Positions 1-9,492 of a stretch of 53,731 nucleotides of DNA are shown here, one piece after another. Below the pieces are notes generated by a model, which did no database searches, was not told the DNA's origin, and saw only the letters and a program-made list of their open reading frames with translations. The first letter of the stretch is position 1. Every line of letters begins with the position of its first letter. Source of the DNA: Alkalihalobacterium elongatum (lineage in GTDB: Bacteria; Bacillota; Bacilli; Bacillales; Bacillaceae_F); assembly GCF_019024285.1 (NCBI RefSeq), contig NZ_WMKZ01000030.1:1-53731 (forward strand), given 5' to 3'. A program made the translations under genes and the position numbers.

Positions 1-169
1 GCGTCTAGTGGACTTCGCTCTCCTCCTTACGATAAGTCAACATCGGCTCACTGACGATCGCCGTGTATCCTTTATCTCATACGGAGAGGCTCCAGTCCCT
101 ACGTCGCAAAACGGACGCTTCCGCTTTTCTTTTTTTATTCATCAGGGGAAGGAACTAGGAGAAATGATT

Positions 170-1363
170 ATGGAATGGTTGGTTACATTACTTCAAGGGA
201 TTGGTTACGTCTTTTTACATCCATTATTTTATATTGGTTTTTTCACGATGCTTATTATTGGAATTGCCCGAGTCAAACGCGAACGAGAAGATTTTCATAC
301 GAAGGTGTATGACTTTATTGATGAAACGGTCATTTCATTAGTTCCTGGGATTGTGACAGGAATGGTGATTTCTCTCTTTGCGATTGGTTTAGGGATCGTC
401 GTTTCAGTAGAATTTTTAATGCTAGTTACTGCTATTTATTTATTATTTATCGCCTCAACACAAATTAGATGGGTTTCGCCTTCATACGTAATTCCAGTTG
501 TTGTGTTAGGGATGTTTTTATTTACACTTGCTCCGTCGACGGTTTCAGTTCCAGTCATTGGGCAGCTTTCATTTGAATTTAGTGAAAGCCATATTGTTTA
601 TGCGGTTATCTTAATGGCGTTTCTTTTAATAGGCGAAGGGTTTCTTATTCGGACAAATGGTCATAAGAATACATCCCCGAAATATCTAAAAAGTAAACGT
701 GGAATGTTAATTGGTGGACATGAGTCCAAGCGATTATGGTTCGTTCCAGTTTTTCTTTTACTACCGAATGGGATGGTGCCAAGTGTTGATTTCTGGCCAG
801 TCATCGCACTTGGTGAACAGGGAACGTTTTCGATTATTCTTGTTCCGTTTCTCGTAGGGTTTCATCAGCTGATCAGAAGTTCGATGCCTGTACCTTTTAT
901 TCAGAAGTTTGGAACTCGCGTGATCTTATTAGGTGTCGTTATTAGTTTGTTAACTGCTGGTGCTTATTTTTATCCACCTATTGCATTGGTCGCTGCCGCT
1001 GCCGCATTACTAGGAAGAGAGTGGATTTGGAGGCGACAAAAACACCAGGATGAAAGAAAAATGAGTTATTTTACGCCACAACCGTCTGGTGTCATGGTGC
1101 TTGGGGTCATCCCTCGTTCACCAGCTGCTAAACTGCAGTTGCGTGTCGGAGAAGTGATCGTCAAGGTGAATGGGCAAAAGGTCAATGATCAAATCCAATT
1201 TTACGATGCTTTACAAAGAAAATCAGCTTTTTGTAAATTGGAAGTGAGGGATCAAGACGGGGAAATTCGTTTTGCTCAAACGGCCTTGTACGACGGACAA
1301 CATCACCAACTTGGCGTTCTTTTACTAAAAGCCGAATATGAACTTCAAAATTCTGTTGTTTAA
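170..1363 (+). CDS. minJ: MinJ-type topological determinant of cell division (polytopic membrane protein with C-terminal PDZ domain)
   Basis: Predicted to bridge the pole-bound DivIVA scaffold and the Min division inhibitor at the membrane, as known for Bacillus MinJ (YvjD). The N-terminal three quarters is a series of hydrophobic membrane segments. The last ~90 residues read as a PDZ fold, with the stretch SGVMVLGVIPRSPAAK and a VGEVIVKVNG core. The frame is open further upstream, but AGGAG at 157-161 sits 8 bases before the ATG at 170, and this start gives 397 residues, the same length as I recall for B. subtilis MinJ. The extra upstream codons do not look like part of the family. It is followed by its own terminator and then csbA. 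Assignment is by family resemblance plus the minJ/csbA/uvrBA neighbourhood; confident. Confidence 0.88.
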   Translation: MEWLVTLLQGIGYVFLHPLFYIGFFTMLIIGIARVKREREDFHTKVYDFIDETVISLVPGIVTGMVISLFAIGLGIVVSVEFLMLVTAIYLLFIASTQIRWVSPSYVIPVVVLGMFLFTLAPSTVSVPVIGQLSFEFSESHIVYAVILMAFLLIGEGFLIRTNGHKNTSPKYLKSKRGMLIGGHESKRLWFVPVFLLLPNGMVPSVDFWPVIALGEQGTFSIILVPFLVGFHQLIRSSMPVPFIQKFGTRVILLGVVISLLTAGAYFYPPIALVAAAAALLGREWIWRRQKHQDERKMSYFTPQPSGVMVLGVIPRSPAAKLQLRVGEVIVKVNGQKVNDQIQFYDALQRKSAFCKLEVRDQDGEIRFAQTALYDGQHHQLGVLLLKAEYELQNSVV

Positions 1364-1392
1364 CGAGGCTTTATTACGTAACTGATGAGGTT

Positions 1393-1429
1393 GATTCAGT
1401 CATGTTTTTTATGACTGAATCATTTTTTT
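1393..1429 (+). terminator. Intrinsic terminator after minJ
   Basis: An 11-bp perfect stem (GATTCAGTCAT / ATGACTGAATC) with a T-rich loop is followed by seven T residues. It separates minJ from csbA, so csbA probably has its own promoter. Confidence 0.9.
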
Positions 1430-1465
1430 CATACAATTTATAGATGTGAAAGGGGCTAGGACGAT

Positions 1466-1684
1466 ATGTTACAATTTTTTTTAGCGATTGGATTACCTTT
1501 TTTATTAATGGTAGTAGGTACAAGGATTTCCTATAGTGTAATAGGCGCTTTAATTGTTACACTTATGATTATGATTTTTGCTGTACAAATCCATCTAATG
1601 TCTTGGCTCGCTATCACATTCGCAATCGTATCCTTAATCGCAGGGATAAGAATTTCATTGGATTTGAGAAAGCCAAAAGAATAA
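1466..1684 (+). CDS. csbA: CsbA-like small membrane protein
   Basis: A 72-residue, almost entirely hydrophobic protein with two to three membrane segments and a short charged C-terminal tail (DLRKPKE). In Bacillus, csbA is a sigma-B-controlled gene of unknown biochemical role next to uvrBA and the minJ region, and this product resembles it in length, hydrophobic profile and position. AGGGGCTAGGA precedes the ATG. I could not find a clear sigma-B promoter (GTTT...GGGTAT type) in the short gap after the minJ terminator, so regulation is not shown. In this genome a sigM/anti-sigma pair lies between csbA and uvrB, unlike B. subtilis. Confidence 0.72.
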   Translation: MLQFFLAIGLPFLLMVVGTRISYSVIGALIVTLMIMIFAVQIHLMSWLAITFAIVSLIAGIRISLDLRKPKE

Positions 1685-1719
1685 AAGCTGTAGGGAGAAA
1701 TGCCTCTCTACAGCTTTTT
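1683..1719. terminator. Bidirectional terminator between csbA and the anti-sigma gene
   Basis: The stem AAGCTGTAGGGAG / CTCTCTACAGCTT (one G-U pair) has a T tract on the plus strand and TTTTATT on the minus strand. It lies between the converging csbA and anti-sigma genes, so it can serve both. Confidence 0.85.
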
Positions 1720-1765
1720 GTTGCAATTTGATTTTTAATAAGGCTCTATGGTCATCCGCCAAAAC

Positions 1766-2932
1766 TTAGTAGTCAAAATGATGCCAATTCCAAAAAGTAA
1801 CTTCATCTACTTGGACGTTTGCTATCCAGGGCTCTTCCTGTAGGGCTAAAATTTCTTTTGTCGGACCTGTAAGGACTACGCCGTAATGTGCAATGCCTGC
1901 TTTTTCAAAGTACTCCAATTTTTCGGATAAGTTTAAACGATTTCGTGCGATTTGATTTGCCTTTTTTTCATGTGGTTCAAGAAATTGAAGAGTTTTTAAA
2001 AATTGATCGTGTAGAACCGTTTCATCCCCAACTTCGTAGTCTGGTGACGTGCGGCCCTCCATAATAATACGTCCAAATAAAAAGCCCTTTTCTTCAGAGC
2101 GTGATGTCATGATCATGTCATCCTCATGCCAAATAGGGAAGGATGGAAACCCGATTGGATCGAAAATAATGCCTCCATGAAAGTCATCAAGTGCTTCTGG
2201 TCCCGTATCGACAGCCAGCCATGATAGATCAAGGTCTTTTCCTTCTAACAATTGAAAAACTTCGTTAGTGCCATACAACCGATCAAACGATACATAAGCC
2301 GATGCCACTGTTCCTTCTGGTAGCTTTTCAAGTTGATTCCAATCCGAGTCGCCGTATTGTTCGTGAGATTCAGGGTGAAAAAAAGTTGGATGTGATTGGC
2401 TTTTGGGGCCATAATCATTAATTTCAGGAAAGCCCATCATTGAAAGTAAAAAATTCACTTTCATATCCCCAACAGTAATCGTTTCATTGCCGACTCTCTT
2501 TCGGATATCACGAGTTGCCTCCATCTGGAAAAACGTCTTTGCATTCACGCTCGTTCCGCCTAAGTGCCCGTCAGGCTGGGTAACTGTCAGCGTATGGTCA
2601 ATTATGTTTTGAAACACTTCACTTCGATCAGGAGTACCCCAACTATAATAGACTGCTGTCAAAATGGAAGTCACAATAAGAACTCCTAGGAACATCAGAA
2701 GGGCAGTTCCAGCTGTTTGAAACCGAGCTTTCCACTTACTCCTTTTTAATATTTTTCGCTGTTTTTTATCATTGAAGCTACTAGTAGGTCTTTCAAGAGT
2801 AGGTTCTTTTTTTTCTAAATACTGTTGATAGCTTTCGAGTTTTTCAAGCTCCTGCTCAAATTGTTCGAGCTCGCTTCCTGTTAGCTCTCCTTTTTCATAC
2901 GCATCGAGTTTCTTTTGAAAATCATCCGTCAT
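1766..2932 (-). CDS. Anti-sigma factor for the adjacent SigM (YhdL-like, Sigma_reg_N / Sigma_reg_C type)
   Basis: A 388-residue single-pass membrane protein. Residues ~1-45 are an acidic, Glu-rich cytoplasmic segment typical of sigma factor regulator N-terminal domains. A membrane helix lies near residues 72-96 (TALLMFLGVLIVTSILTAVY), and a large extracytoplasmic domain fills the rest. It is transcribed with sigM and overlaps it by 11 bases, which implies translational coupling and balanced amounts of both proteins. By analogy with B. subtilis YhdL it should bind and hold SigM at the membrane. No gene matching the second regulator YhdK follows; the operon ends here. It could serve another ECF factor, but the overlap makes the adjacent sigma factor the obvious partner. 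Confidence 0.8.
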   Translation of the reverse strand: MTDDFQKKLDAYEKGELTGSELEQFEQELEKLESYQQYLEKKEPTLERPTSSFNDKKQRKILKRSKWKARFQTAGTALLMFLGVLIVTSILTAVYYSWGTPDRSEVFQNIIDHTLTVTQPDGHLGGTSVNAKTFFQMEATRDIRKRVGNETITVGDMKVNFLLSMMGFPEINDYGPKSQSHPTFFHPESHEQYGDSDWNQLEKLPEGTVASAYVSFDRLYGTNEVFQLLEGKDLDLSWLAVDTGPEALDDFHGGIIFDPIGFPSFPIWHEDDMIMTSRSEEKGFLFGRIIMEGRTSPDYEVGDETVLHDQFLKTLQFLEPHEKKANQIARNRLNLSEKLEYFEKAGIAHYGVVLTGPTKEILALQEEPWIANVQVDEVTFWNWHHFDY

Positions 2933-3425
2933 GTGTATTCACGCCTTTCTTTTTACGAATTGCCTGTCGGCCACGAAAAAGCAGTACCTTAAAATTGGCT
3001 AACGATACATTCATCACACCAGCTGCTTCTTGGTATGAAAGTTCATTAAAATCATGCAGTAAGACAGCTAACTTTTGTTGTTCAGGTAAGTGTTCTAAAA
3101 GATTAATAATCTCTTGAATTTCCTCACTAACTATCATTTGGTCTTCGGTACTTCTGCCTCTATGAAAAAAATTTGAAAAGAAGTTTTCTTCCTTTATCAC
3201 GGTCCGGTTCCGCTTTCGTTCATAATCAATGAAAGCGTGATGGGCAACGGTGAATAGCCACGATTTAATCGATTCACCCTCGTAATTCTCTACGTAGAGA
3301 TGAGCTCGGAAAAACGTTTCTTGTACGAGGTCCTCTGCTGTATAGTGATCATGACAAAGCGAAAGGAGAAAGCGATAAATATGCGGAAAATACATTTCAT
3401 AGATCGAGTCGATCGTTTCTTTCAT
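2922..3425 (-). CDS. sigM: ECF sigma factor, SigM-like
   Basis: A 167-residue ECF (group 4) sigma factor. Region 2 shows AEDLVQETFFRAH and a WLFTVAHHAFIDYERK segment; region 4 shows ELSYQEAAGVMNVSLANFK with the LLFRGRQ recognition helix, close to B. subtilis SigM. The start at 3425 has a GGAGGAG site a few bases upstream; the longer upstream frame adds 13 residues without an RBS. In Bacillus, SigM directs envelope-stress and cell-wall synthesis genes. The ECF-type promoter upstream at 3449-3474 indicates autoregulation. Assignment to SigM rather than another ECF paralogue rests on sequence resemblance and on the Sigma_reg-type partner. Confidence 0.82.
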   Translation of the reverse strand: MKETIDSIYEMYFPHIYRFLLSLCHDHYTAEDLVQETFFRAHLYVENYEGESIKSWLFTVAHHAFIDYERKRNRTVIKEENFFSNFFHRGRSTEDQMIVSEEIQEIINLLEHLPEQQKLAVLLHDFNELSYQEAAGVMNVSLANFKVLLFRGRQAIRKKKGVNTHDG

Positions 3426-3448
3426 TGCGCTCCTCCTTTCACTAATAA

Positions 3449-3474
3449 CACGGTTGAAATTCAAAAAAGTTACA
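3449..3474 (-). promoter_or_regulatory. ECF-type autoregulatory promoter of sigM
   Basis: Read on the minus strand: TGTAAC (3474-3469), a 16-base spacer, then CGTG (3452-3449). This matches the Bacillus ECF pattern TGWAAC-N16-CGT, 24 bases before the sigM start. It fits positive autoregulation. Confidence 0.75.
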
Positions 3475-3652
3475 GCTATTTATAAAAAACTTTTAAGGGG
3501 ACTAAGACGAGTTTAGTATGAGGCGGCCGTAGTTTCGTGATCAAAGAGGGCTACGTTCACAATCATCATCAACTATTATAGTAGACTATTTGTTTGTCTG
3601 GTGGATGAATTTGGGAAAAGTAGTGTAGTAAAGGGAGGTAACTCCAATACGA

Positions 3653-3960
3653 GTAAAAACCAGGGACACCAACCTTGAACTTAGAGCACAGTTAACCTAA
3701 ATTCTGTAAGATATTAGTCCTAAACGAAGCAATAGAACAGGAACTTTCCAGTTACTGTAAAACGCGAGTACCAAAAGCCAGTTTAGAGCACCAATTTTTC
3801 AGTAACAGTAAAAACAAGGCGCTAAACTCAAACTCTGAGCTCCAGTGAATCAAATACTGTAAAATGCCACTACCAATCAGAGCTAGCGATAGCAAAGAAA
3901 ACTGCCAAAAACCAGCTCGAAAATCACCCCTCCACCTTTACACCCCTACCACCACAGAAT
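3653..3960. repeat. Degenerate ~51-bp tandem array (array 51-A)
   Basis: The gap 3486-4174 holds no gene. GTAAAA/GTAAGA motifs start at 3653, 3706, 3757, 3808 and 3859, i.e. steps of 53, 51, 51 and 51. A second element (TTAGAGCAC, or ATAGAACAG) recurs at a fixed offset of about 27 bases within units. Units are otherwise diverged. Related sequence occurs at 22.95 kb and 40.52 kb. Function unknown. Confidence 0.75.
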
Positions 3961-3983
3961 CAACTAATGCAGCATAAGTTAGG

Positions 3984-4033
3984 GAATATACGTTCGTTAA
4001 AATTGTGTATAGTGGGGGGCTGTGTGTTATAAT
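3984..4033 (+). promoter_or_regulatory. LexA-like operator and promoter of uvrBA
   Basis: GAATATACGTTC at 3984-3995 differs at one position from the Gram-positive LexA/DinR core GAAC-N4-GTTC. Downstream is a TATAAT box (4028-4033) with TTGTGT 19 bases upstream; an alternative -10, TATAGT, lies at 4008-4013. uvrBA is an SOS operon in Bacillus, so the placement makes sense. Which -10 is used cannot be decided by eye. Confidence 0.68.
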
Positions 4034-4174
4034 GAAATGGTTGAAAAGGAACGTAATGATGAGCTTGAACAGCATTTAGATCAAATTTTATGGTAAATAT
4101 AGGAAAAACAAGGGCCACCGCATCATAAACGGTGCTGTCCGCTGTTTTCTAAAATGTAAGGAGGAACAAAGGCG

Positions 4175-6151
4175 ATGGAGCAAAGTTTTGAGTTAGTCTC
4201 TAGATATCAACCTCAAGGGGATCAACCAGCAGCGATTAAGGAGCTTGTAAAGGGGATCGGTGAAGGGAAGGTACACCAGACGCTACTAGGGGCGACGGGT
4301 ACTGGAAAAACATTTACAATCTCTAATTTAATAAAAGAAGTCAATAAACCGACGTTAGTCATTGCCCACAATAAAACGCTAGCGGGTCAGCTGTACAGTG
4401 AGTTTAAAGATTTTTTCCCGAACAATGCGGTTGAATATTTCGTGAGCTATTATGACTACTATCAGCCAGAAGCATATGTTCCTCAATCGGACACGTATAT
4501 TGAAAAAGATGCGAGTATTAATGAAGAGATTGATAAACTTCGACACTCGGCGACAAGTTCACTTTTTGAGCGAAAAGATGTCATTATTATTGCGAGTGTT
4601 TCATGTATATATGGTTTAGGTTCACCAGAAGAGTACCGTGACCTCGTCGTTTCACTTCGAACGGGAATGGAGAAAGAGCGCAATGAATTGCTGCGTGACC
4701 TGGTCGACATTCAATACGATCGCAATGACCTTAATTTTACGCGTGGTACGTTTCGAGTTCGTGGTGATGTCGTTGAAATCTTCCCCGCTTCACGTGACGA
4801 GCAGTGTATTCGAATAGAGTTTTTTGGTGATGAAATTGAACGCATTACAGAAGTTGATGCATTGACGGGTGAAATTAAAGGCGAACGAAACCATGTGGCG
4901 ATCTTCCCAGCTTCCCACTTCGTTACGCGAGAAGAAAAATTAAACCGTGCGATCGTTAATATTGAAGCTGAACTCGAGGAGCGTTTGGAGGAGCTTCATG
5001 AGAAAGGTAAGCTACTTGAAGCGCAGCGCTTGGAGCAAAGAACGAAATATGATTTGGAAATGATGCGGGAAATGGGCTTCTGTTCTGGGATTGAGAACTA
5101 TTCGAGACACTTAACGTTCCGAAATGAAGGAGATACACCGTATACGTTACTTGACTTCTTCCCAGAAGACTATTTAATCGTCATCGATGAGTCGCACGTG
5201 ACATTGCCGCAAATCCGCGGGATGTATAACGGGGACCGTGCCAGAAAACAAGTGTTAGTTGACCATGGCTTCAGGTTGCCGTCAGCGCTAGATAACCGTC
5301 CGCTTCAGTTTGAAGAGTTTGAAGGGAAAACGAATCAAATCGTTTACGTCTCAGCTACACCAGGCCCTTATGAATTAGAAAAAACACCAAAAGTAGTTGA
5401 ACAGATCATCCGTCCAACTGGCCTACTTGATCCGACGATTGAAGTCCGTCCAATTGAAGGGCAGATTGATGACTTAATTGGGGAAATCAATGAACGTGTT
5501 GCTCGGAAGGAACGGGTCCTTGTCACCACACTAACGAAAAAAATGTCAGAGGATTTAACTGATTATTTAAAAGAAGTCGGAATTCGGGTGCAATATATGC
5601 ATTCCGAGATAAAAACTTTAGAGCGGCTTGAAATCGTTCGTCAGCTTCGAATAGGAACGTACGATGTCCTCGTCGGGATCAACCTGTTGAGGGAAGGGCT
5701 CGATATTCCAGAAGTTTCGTTAGTGACAATTTTAGATGCCGATAAGGAAGGCTTCTTGCGCTCAGAGCGGTCACTGATTCAGACGATCGGACGTGCAGCA
5801 CGTAATGCAAGCGGTCATGTCATCATGTATGCCGATAAAATGACGAAGTCGATGAAGATCGCGATCGATGAAACGAACCGCCGTCGTCAAATTCAAAAAG
5901 AATATAATGAAAAACATGGCATTACGCCAATGACAATACAGAAGAAAATACCTGACATTATTCAAGCGACTTACGCTGCAGAAACAGATGAGACTTATAC
6001 AGCGGCACCGACGATGAAGATGAGCAAGAAGGATCGTCATGCAATGATCGAACGAATGGAAAAAGAAATGAAAGATGCAGCAAAAGATTTGAACTTCGAA
6101 CGTGCAGCGGAATTGCGTGATTTAATTTTAGAGCTAAAAGCGGAAGGATGA
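4175..6151 (+). CDS. uvrB: UvrABC system protein B (excinuclease helicase subunit)
   Basis: A 658-residue DNA-damage verification subunit of nucleotide excision repair. Walker A GATGTGKT lies at residues 39-46. The beta-hairpin that inserts into DNA carries [13 protein letters not shown]. Helicase motifs include [15 protein letters not shown] and the QTIGRAARN motif VI. The C-terminal UVR coiled coil ([20 protein letters not shown]) binds UvrC. Length is as expected. TAAGGAGG lies 11 bases before the ATG. It is followed after 7 bases by uvrA, so the two are one operon behind the LexA-like box. The leader between the promoter and the ATG can form a bulged hairpin (CACCG / CGGTG core, about 4116-4133), significance unknown. 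Confidence 0.98.
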   Translation: MEQSFELVSRYQPQGDQPAAIKELVKGIGEGKVHQTLLGATGTGKTFTISNLIKEVNKPTLVIAHNKTLAGQLYSEFKDFFPNNAVEYFVSYYDYYQPEAYVPQSDTYIEKDASINEEIDKLRHSATSSLFERKDVIIIASVSCIYGLGSPEEYRDLVVSLRTGMEKERNELLRDLVDIQYDRNDLNFTRGTFRVRGDVVEIFPASRDEQCIRIEFFGDEIERITEVDALTGEIKGERNHVAIFPASHFVTREEKLNRAIVNIEAELEERLEELHEKGKLLEAQRLEQRTKYDLEMMREMGFCSGIENYSRHLTFRNEGDTPYTLLDFFPEDYLIVIDESHVTLPQIRGMYNGDRARKQVLVDHGFRLPSALDNRPLQFEEFEGKTNQIVYVSATPGPYELEKTPKVVEQIIRPTGLLDPTIEVRPIEGQIDDLIGEINERVARKERVLVTTLTKKMSEDLTDYLKEVGIRVQYMHSEIKTLERLEIVRQLRIGTYDVLVGINLLREGLDIPEVSLVTILDADKEGFLRSERSLIQTIGRAARNASGHVIMYADKMTKSMKIAIDETNRRRQIQKEYNEKHGITPMTIQKKIPDIIQATYAAETDETYTAAPTMKMSKKDRHAMIERMEKEMKDAAKDLNFERAAELRDLILELKAEG

Positions 6152-6158
6152 AGGTAAG

Positions 6159-9032
6159 ATGGCACTCGAAAATATCATCGTTAAAGGAGCACGTTCTCAC
6201 AATTTAAAAAATATCGATGTGACGATTCCCCGAAACAAGCTAGTCGTTTTAACGGGGCTTTCTGGGTCTGGGAAGTCGTCGCTCGCTTTTGATACAATTT
6301 ACGCCGAAGGGCAACGTCGTTATGTTGAGTCGTTATCCGCTTATGCCCGCCAATTTCTAGGGCAAATGGACAAGCCAGATGTCGATGCAATTGAGGGACT
6401 TTCACCAGCGATTTCTATTGATCAAAAAACGACGAGTCGTAACCCGCGTTCAACGGTCGGTACCGTAACGGAGATCTATGACTACTTACGTCTACTCTTT
6501 GCTCGAATTGGACGACCTATTTGTCCGAAGCACGGGGTAGAAATCAGCTCACAAACGGTGCAGCAAATGGTGGACCGTATCATGCAGTATCCGGAACGAA
6601 CGAAAATGCAAATACTCGCACCGGTCGTTTCAGGACGAAAAGGTGAGCATGTCAAAGTGCTTGAAGACATTAAGAAGCAAGGGTTTGTGCGGATTCGTGT
6701 CGACGGTGAAATGCGTGAAGTGGCCGAAGACATTGAACTCGAAAAAAATAAAAAGCATAGTATTGAGGTCGTTATTGACCGTATCGTCATGAAAGAAGGG
6801 ATTGGTGCCCGGTTAACGGACTCGATTGAGACGGCACTTGGACTTGGAGACGGCCGTGTTCTCGTCGATGTAATCGGCGAAGAAGAGCTGCTTTTCAGCC
6901 AGCACCACGCATGTCCCCATTGTGGTTTTTCGATTCCAGAGCTTGAGCCGCGTATGTTCTCATTTAACAGTCCGTATGGTGCTTGTCCGACTTGTGATGG
7001 CTTAGGAACAAAACTGGAAGTTGATTTAGAACTCGTTATTCCAGATCGTTCGAGAACATTAAATGACCATGCAATCGCACCATGGGAACCGACGAGCTCA
7101 CAATATTACCCACAGCTTCTAAAGTCTGTGTGTGATCATTACGGCATCGATATGGATATACCAGTCGAGCAAATTCCAGAGTCATTATTAAATAAAGTTT
7201 TATATGGTAGTGGAGCTGATAAAATCTACTTCCGTTATGAAAATGAATTCGGACAAATACGCGAAAATAATATTATCTTTGAAGGAGTTTTAAACAACAT
7301 CGCTCGTCGTTATCACGAAACGTCATCTGATTACATTCGTGAACAAATGGAAGGCTATATGGCGCAGCACCACTGCCCGAAATGTAAAGGGAATCGCTTG
7401 AAAAAAGAGAGCCTTTCGGTATTGATCGGTGGAAATCATATTGGTGATGTAACGTCATTGTCAGTAAAAGATGCGAAGGTCTTTTTTGATGGGCTTGAAC
7501 TCACTGACAAAGAAATTGCGATCGCCCGTCTTATTTTAAAAGAAATTAATGAACGCCTTGGTTTCTTAATTAATGTCGGACTTGATTACTTGTCGTTGCA
7601 GCGCTCTGCAGGAACGCTTTCAGGTGGAGAGGCCCAGAGGATTCGCTTAGCGACTCAAATTGGTTCGTCGTTAATGGGTGTTTTATATATCCTCGATGAG
7701 CCGTCAATTGGTTTGCACCAGCGAGATAATGACCGGTTAATTGAGACGCTGAAGCATATGCGTAATCTAGGCAACACGTTAATCGTTGTTGAACACGACG
7801 AGGATACGATGACCGCCGCTGACTACATTATTGATATTGGACCTGGAGCGGGTGTGCATGGCGGAATGATTACGGCACAAGGGACACCAGAAGAAATTAT
7901 GGAGGACCCAGAATCGTTAACTGGACAATACTTATCAGGTAAAAAGTTCATTCCGCTGCCAACCGAAAGACGAAAGTCAGATGGCCGGTCACTGACGATT
8001 AAAGCGGCAACCGAAAACAACCTGCAAAAAGTGAATGTAGATATTCCATTGGGTGTATTTGTCGCAGTAACGGGTGTCTCTGGATCTGGAAAAAGTACGT
8101 TAATCAATGAAATCTTATATAAATCGCTCGCGCAAAAACTTCATAGAGCAAAAGATAAGCCAGGATCACATAAAGAAATCACAGGACTTGAGCATGTCGA
8201 TAAAGTTATTGATATTGATCAGTCGCCGATTGGCCGTACACCAAGGTCGAACCCTGCAACATATACAGGCGTATTTGATGATATTCGTGATGTATTTGCG
8301 TTAACAAATGAAGCAAAAGTACGCGGCTATAAAAAAGGTCGTTTCAGTTTTAACGTCAAAGGTGGACGCTGTGAAGCTTGCCGCGGTGATGGAATCATTA
8401 AAATTGAAATGCATTTCTTGCCAGATGTATATGTTCCGTGTGAAGTGTGTCATGGAAAGCGTTATAACCGTGAAACGCTAGACATTACGTATAAAGGAAA
8501 AACGATTGCCGACGTACTAGAAATGACGGTGGAAGATGGTCTCGAATTCTTCGCGAACATCCCGAAGATTAAGCGGAAAATTGAAACGTTAGCTGATGTA
8601 GGACTCGGTTATATGAGATTAGGTCAGCCAGCCACGACTTTGTCTGGGGGAGAAGCGCAGCGTGTCAAGCTAGCATCCCAGTTACACAAACGCTCAACAG
8701 GAAAAACATTGTACATTTTAGATGAACCGACGACAGGTCTTCACGTCCATGACATCGACCGTTTATTAAAAGTATTGCAACGATTAGTTGATAACGGAGA
8801 TACGGTGCTTGTAATTGAGCATAATTTAGATGTGATCAAAACAGTCGACCACATTATTGACCTAGGCCCTGAAGGCGGCGATAAAGGTGGTCAAATCGTT
8901 GCCACTGGTACGCCTGAAGCTGTAGCTGAAGTAAAAGGATCATACACAGGTCATTACTTAAAGCCAATTCTTGAACGAGAGCTAAAGCGGATGGAAAATC
9001 GTGTGAAGGAAAAAGAATTATTGAAGAAATAG
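6159..9032 (+). CDS. uvrA: UvrABC system protein A (damage-sensing ABC ATPase)
   Basis: A 957-residue dimeric damage sensor that loads UvrB. It has two ABC modules: Walker A GLSGSGKS (33-40) and GVSGSGKS in the second half, signature [12 protein letters not shown] and [12 protein letters not shown], and Walker B-type ILDEPS and ILDEPT. Zinc-binding cysteines are visible as CPHC...CPTC in the first insertion and CEAC...CEVC in the second. The start is 7 bases after the uvrB stop, with AAGGTAAG as RBS. Full-length, with no anomaly. No strong intrinsic terminator follows at once; a set of small hairpins lies at 9061-9154. Confidence 0.98.
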   Translation: MALENIIVKGARSHNLKNIDVTIPRNKLVVLTGLSGSGKSSLAFDTIYAEGQRRYVESLSAYARQFLGQMDKPDVDAIEGLSPAISIDQKTTSRNPRSTVGTVTEIYDYLRLLFARIGRPICPKHGVEISSQTVQQMVDRIMQYPERTKMQILAPVVSGRKGEHVKVLEDIKKQGFVRIRVDGEMREVAEDIELEKNKKHSIEVVIDRIVMKEGIGARLTDSIETALGLGDGRVLVDVIGEEELLFSQHHACPHCGFSIPELEPRMFSFNSPYGACPTCDGLGTKLEVDLELVIPDRSRTLNDHAIAPWEPTSSQYYPQLLKSVCDHYGIDMDIPVEQIPESLLNKVLYGSGADKIYFRYENEFGQIRENNIIFEGVLNNIARRYHETSSDYIREQMEGYMAQHHCPKCKGNRLKKESLSVLIGGNHIGDVTSLSVKDAKVFFDGLELTDKEIAIARLILKEINERLGFLINVGLDYLSLQRSAGTLSGGEAQRIRLATQIGSSLMGVLYILDEPSIGLHQRDNDRLIETLKHMRNLGNTLIVVEHDEDTMTAADYIIDIGPGAGVHGGMITAQGTPEEIMEDPESLTGQYLSGKKFIPLPTERRKSDGRSLTIKAATENNLQKVNVDIPLGVFVAVTGVSGSGKSTLINEILYKSLAQKLHRAKDKPGSHKEITGLEHVDKVIDIDQSPIGRTPRSNPATYTGVFDDIRDVFALTNEAKVRGYKKGRFSFNVKGGRCEACRGDGIIKIEMHFLPDVYVPCEVCHGKRYNRETLDITYKGKTIADVLEMTVEDGLEFFANIPKIKRKIETLADVGLGYMRLGQPATTLSGGEAQRVKLASQLHKRSTGKTLYILDEPTTGLHVHDIDRLLKVLQRLVDNGDTVLVIEHNLDVIKTVDHIIDLGPEGGDKGGQIVATGTPEAVAEVKGSYTGHYLKPILERELKRMENRVKEKELLKK

Positions 9033-9060
9033 GCTTTTTCGTATCCTTGTTCCTTTGTGG

Positions 9061-9154
9061 CAGCAAATGCTTTACGCAAGAGCGTGAAGAAGAGCAGAGC
9101 ATTCGCTGTGGGCTCGGTTCCGCATCATAGAGGAACAACCCTTGAGAAAAGGGT
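9061..9154 (+). other. Three consecutive small stem-loops downstream of uvrA
   Basis: Stem 1 is CAGCAAATGCT (9061-9071) with AGCATTCGCTG (9098-9108), 10 of 11 paired, and contains an inner ACGC/GCGT. Stem 2 is GTTCC/GGAAC (9117-9121 with 9132-9136). Stem 3 is ACCCTT/AAGGGT around 9138-9154. None has a T tract. They may be a structured 3' end of the uvrA mRNA. The rest of the 460-base gap to yvlB holds one more inverted repeat and the sigma-W promoter, with no gene visible. Confidence 0.4.
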
Positions 9155-9312
9155 CTAATAGTAATGTGACGTCTTCTAGAGTAAAGAAAAGCGATAGGAC
9201 GTTAAACCTAAAGATTATATTTGGCAAAATGAGCATAAATACTGACACGTAAACTTATAGTAATAACGACGTGTTGAGAAAAAAGTGGAGTTCAAAGAAA
9301 ATAATTTAGGGC

Positions 9313-9339
9313 TGTAGCCAAGTGAATTGCTTGGCTACA
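9313..9339 (+). terminator. Inverted repeat, possible weak terminator before yvlBCD
   Basis: A perfect 10-bp stem TGTAGCCAAG / CTTGGCTACA with loop TGAATTG. The following bases (CATGTTTTATGG) have only a short T run, so terminator function is uncertain; it could isolate yvlB from uvrA read-through. Confidence 0.5.
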
Positions 9340-9419
9340 CATGTTTTATGGTGATCAATTGGAATAAGTCCAATCGATTAAGAATATTATTAGAACTTTT
9401 TTAGGATATTTAATTAATT

Positions 9420-9447
9420 TGTAACTTTTTTCTGCATAGGACGTATG
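9420..9447 (+). promoter_or_regulatory. Sigma-W-type promoter of yvlBCD
   Basis: TGTAAC (9420-9425), exactly 16 bases, then CGTATG (9442-9447). This matches the ECF consensus with the CGTA -10 that sigma-W prefers. B. subtilis yvlABCD is in the sigma-W regulon, which supports the call. Confidence 0.85.
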
Positions 9448-9492
9448 TATTATTGAATTAAGAAAAGATTTTCCATACAGGAGTTGATCTAA

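Noticed and set aside
8-169. 52-residue N-terminal extension of MinJ
   Set aside because: A good RBS lies before ATG 170, this gives the family length, and the extension has no similarity to MinJ.
3300-3485. Plus-strand 61-codon frame opposite sigM
   Set aside because: Lies antisense to sigM and its promoter; codon pattern is a shadow of the real gene.
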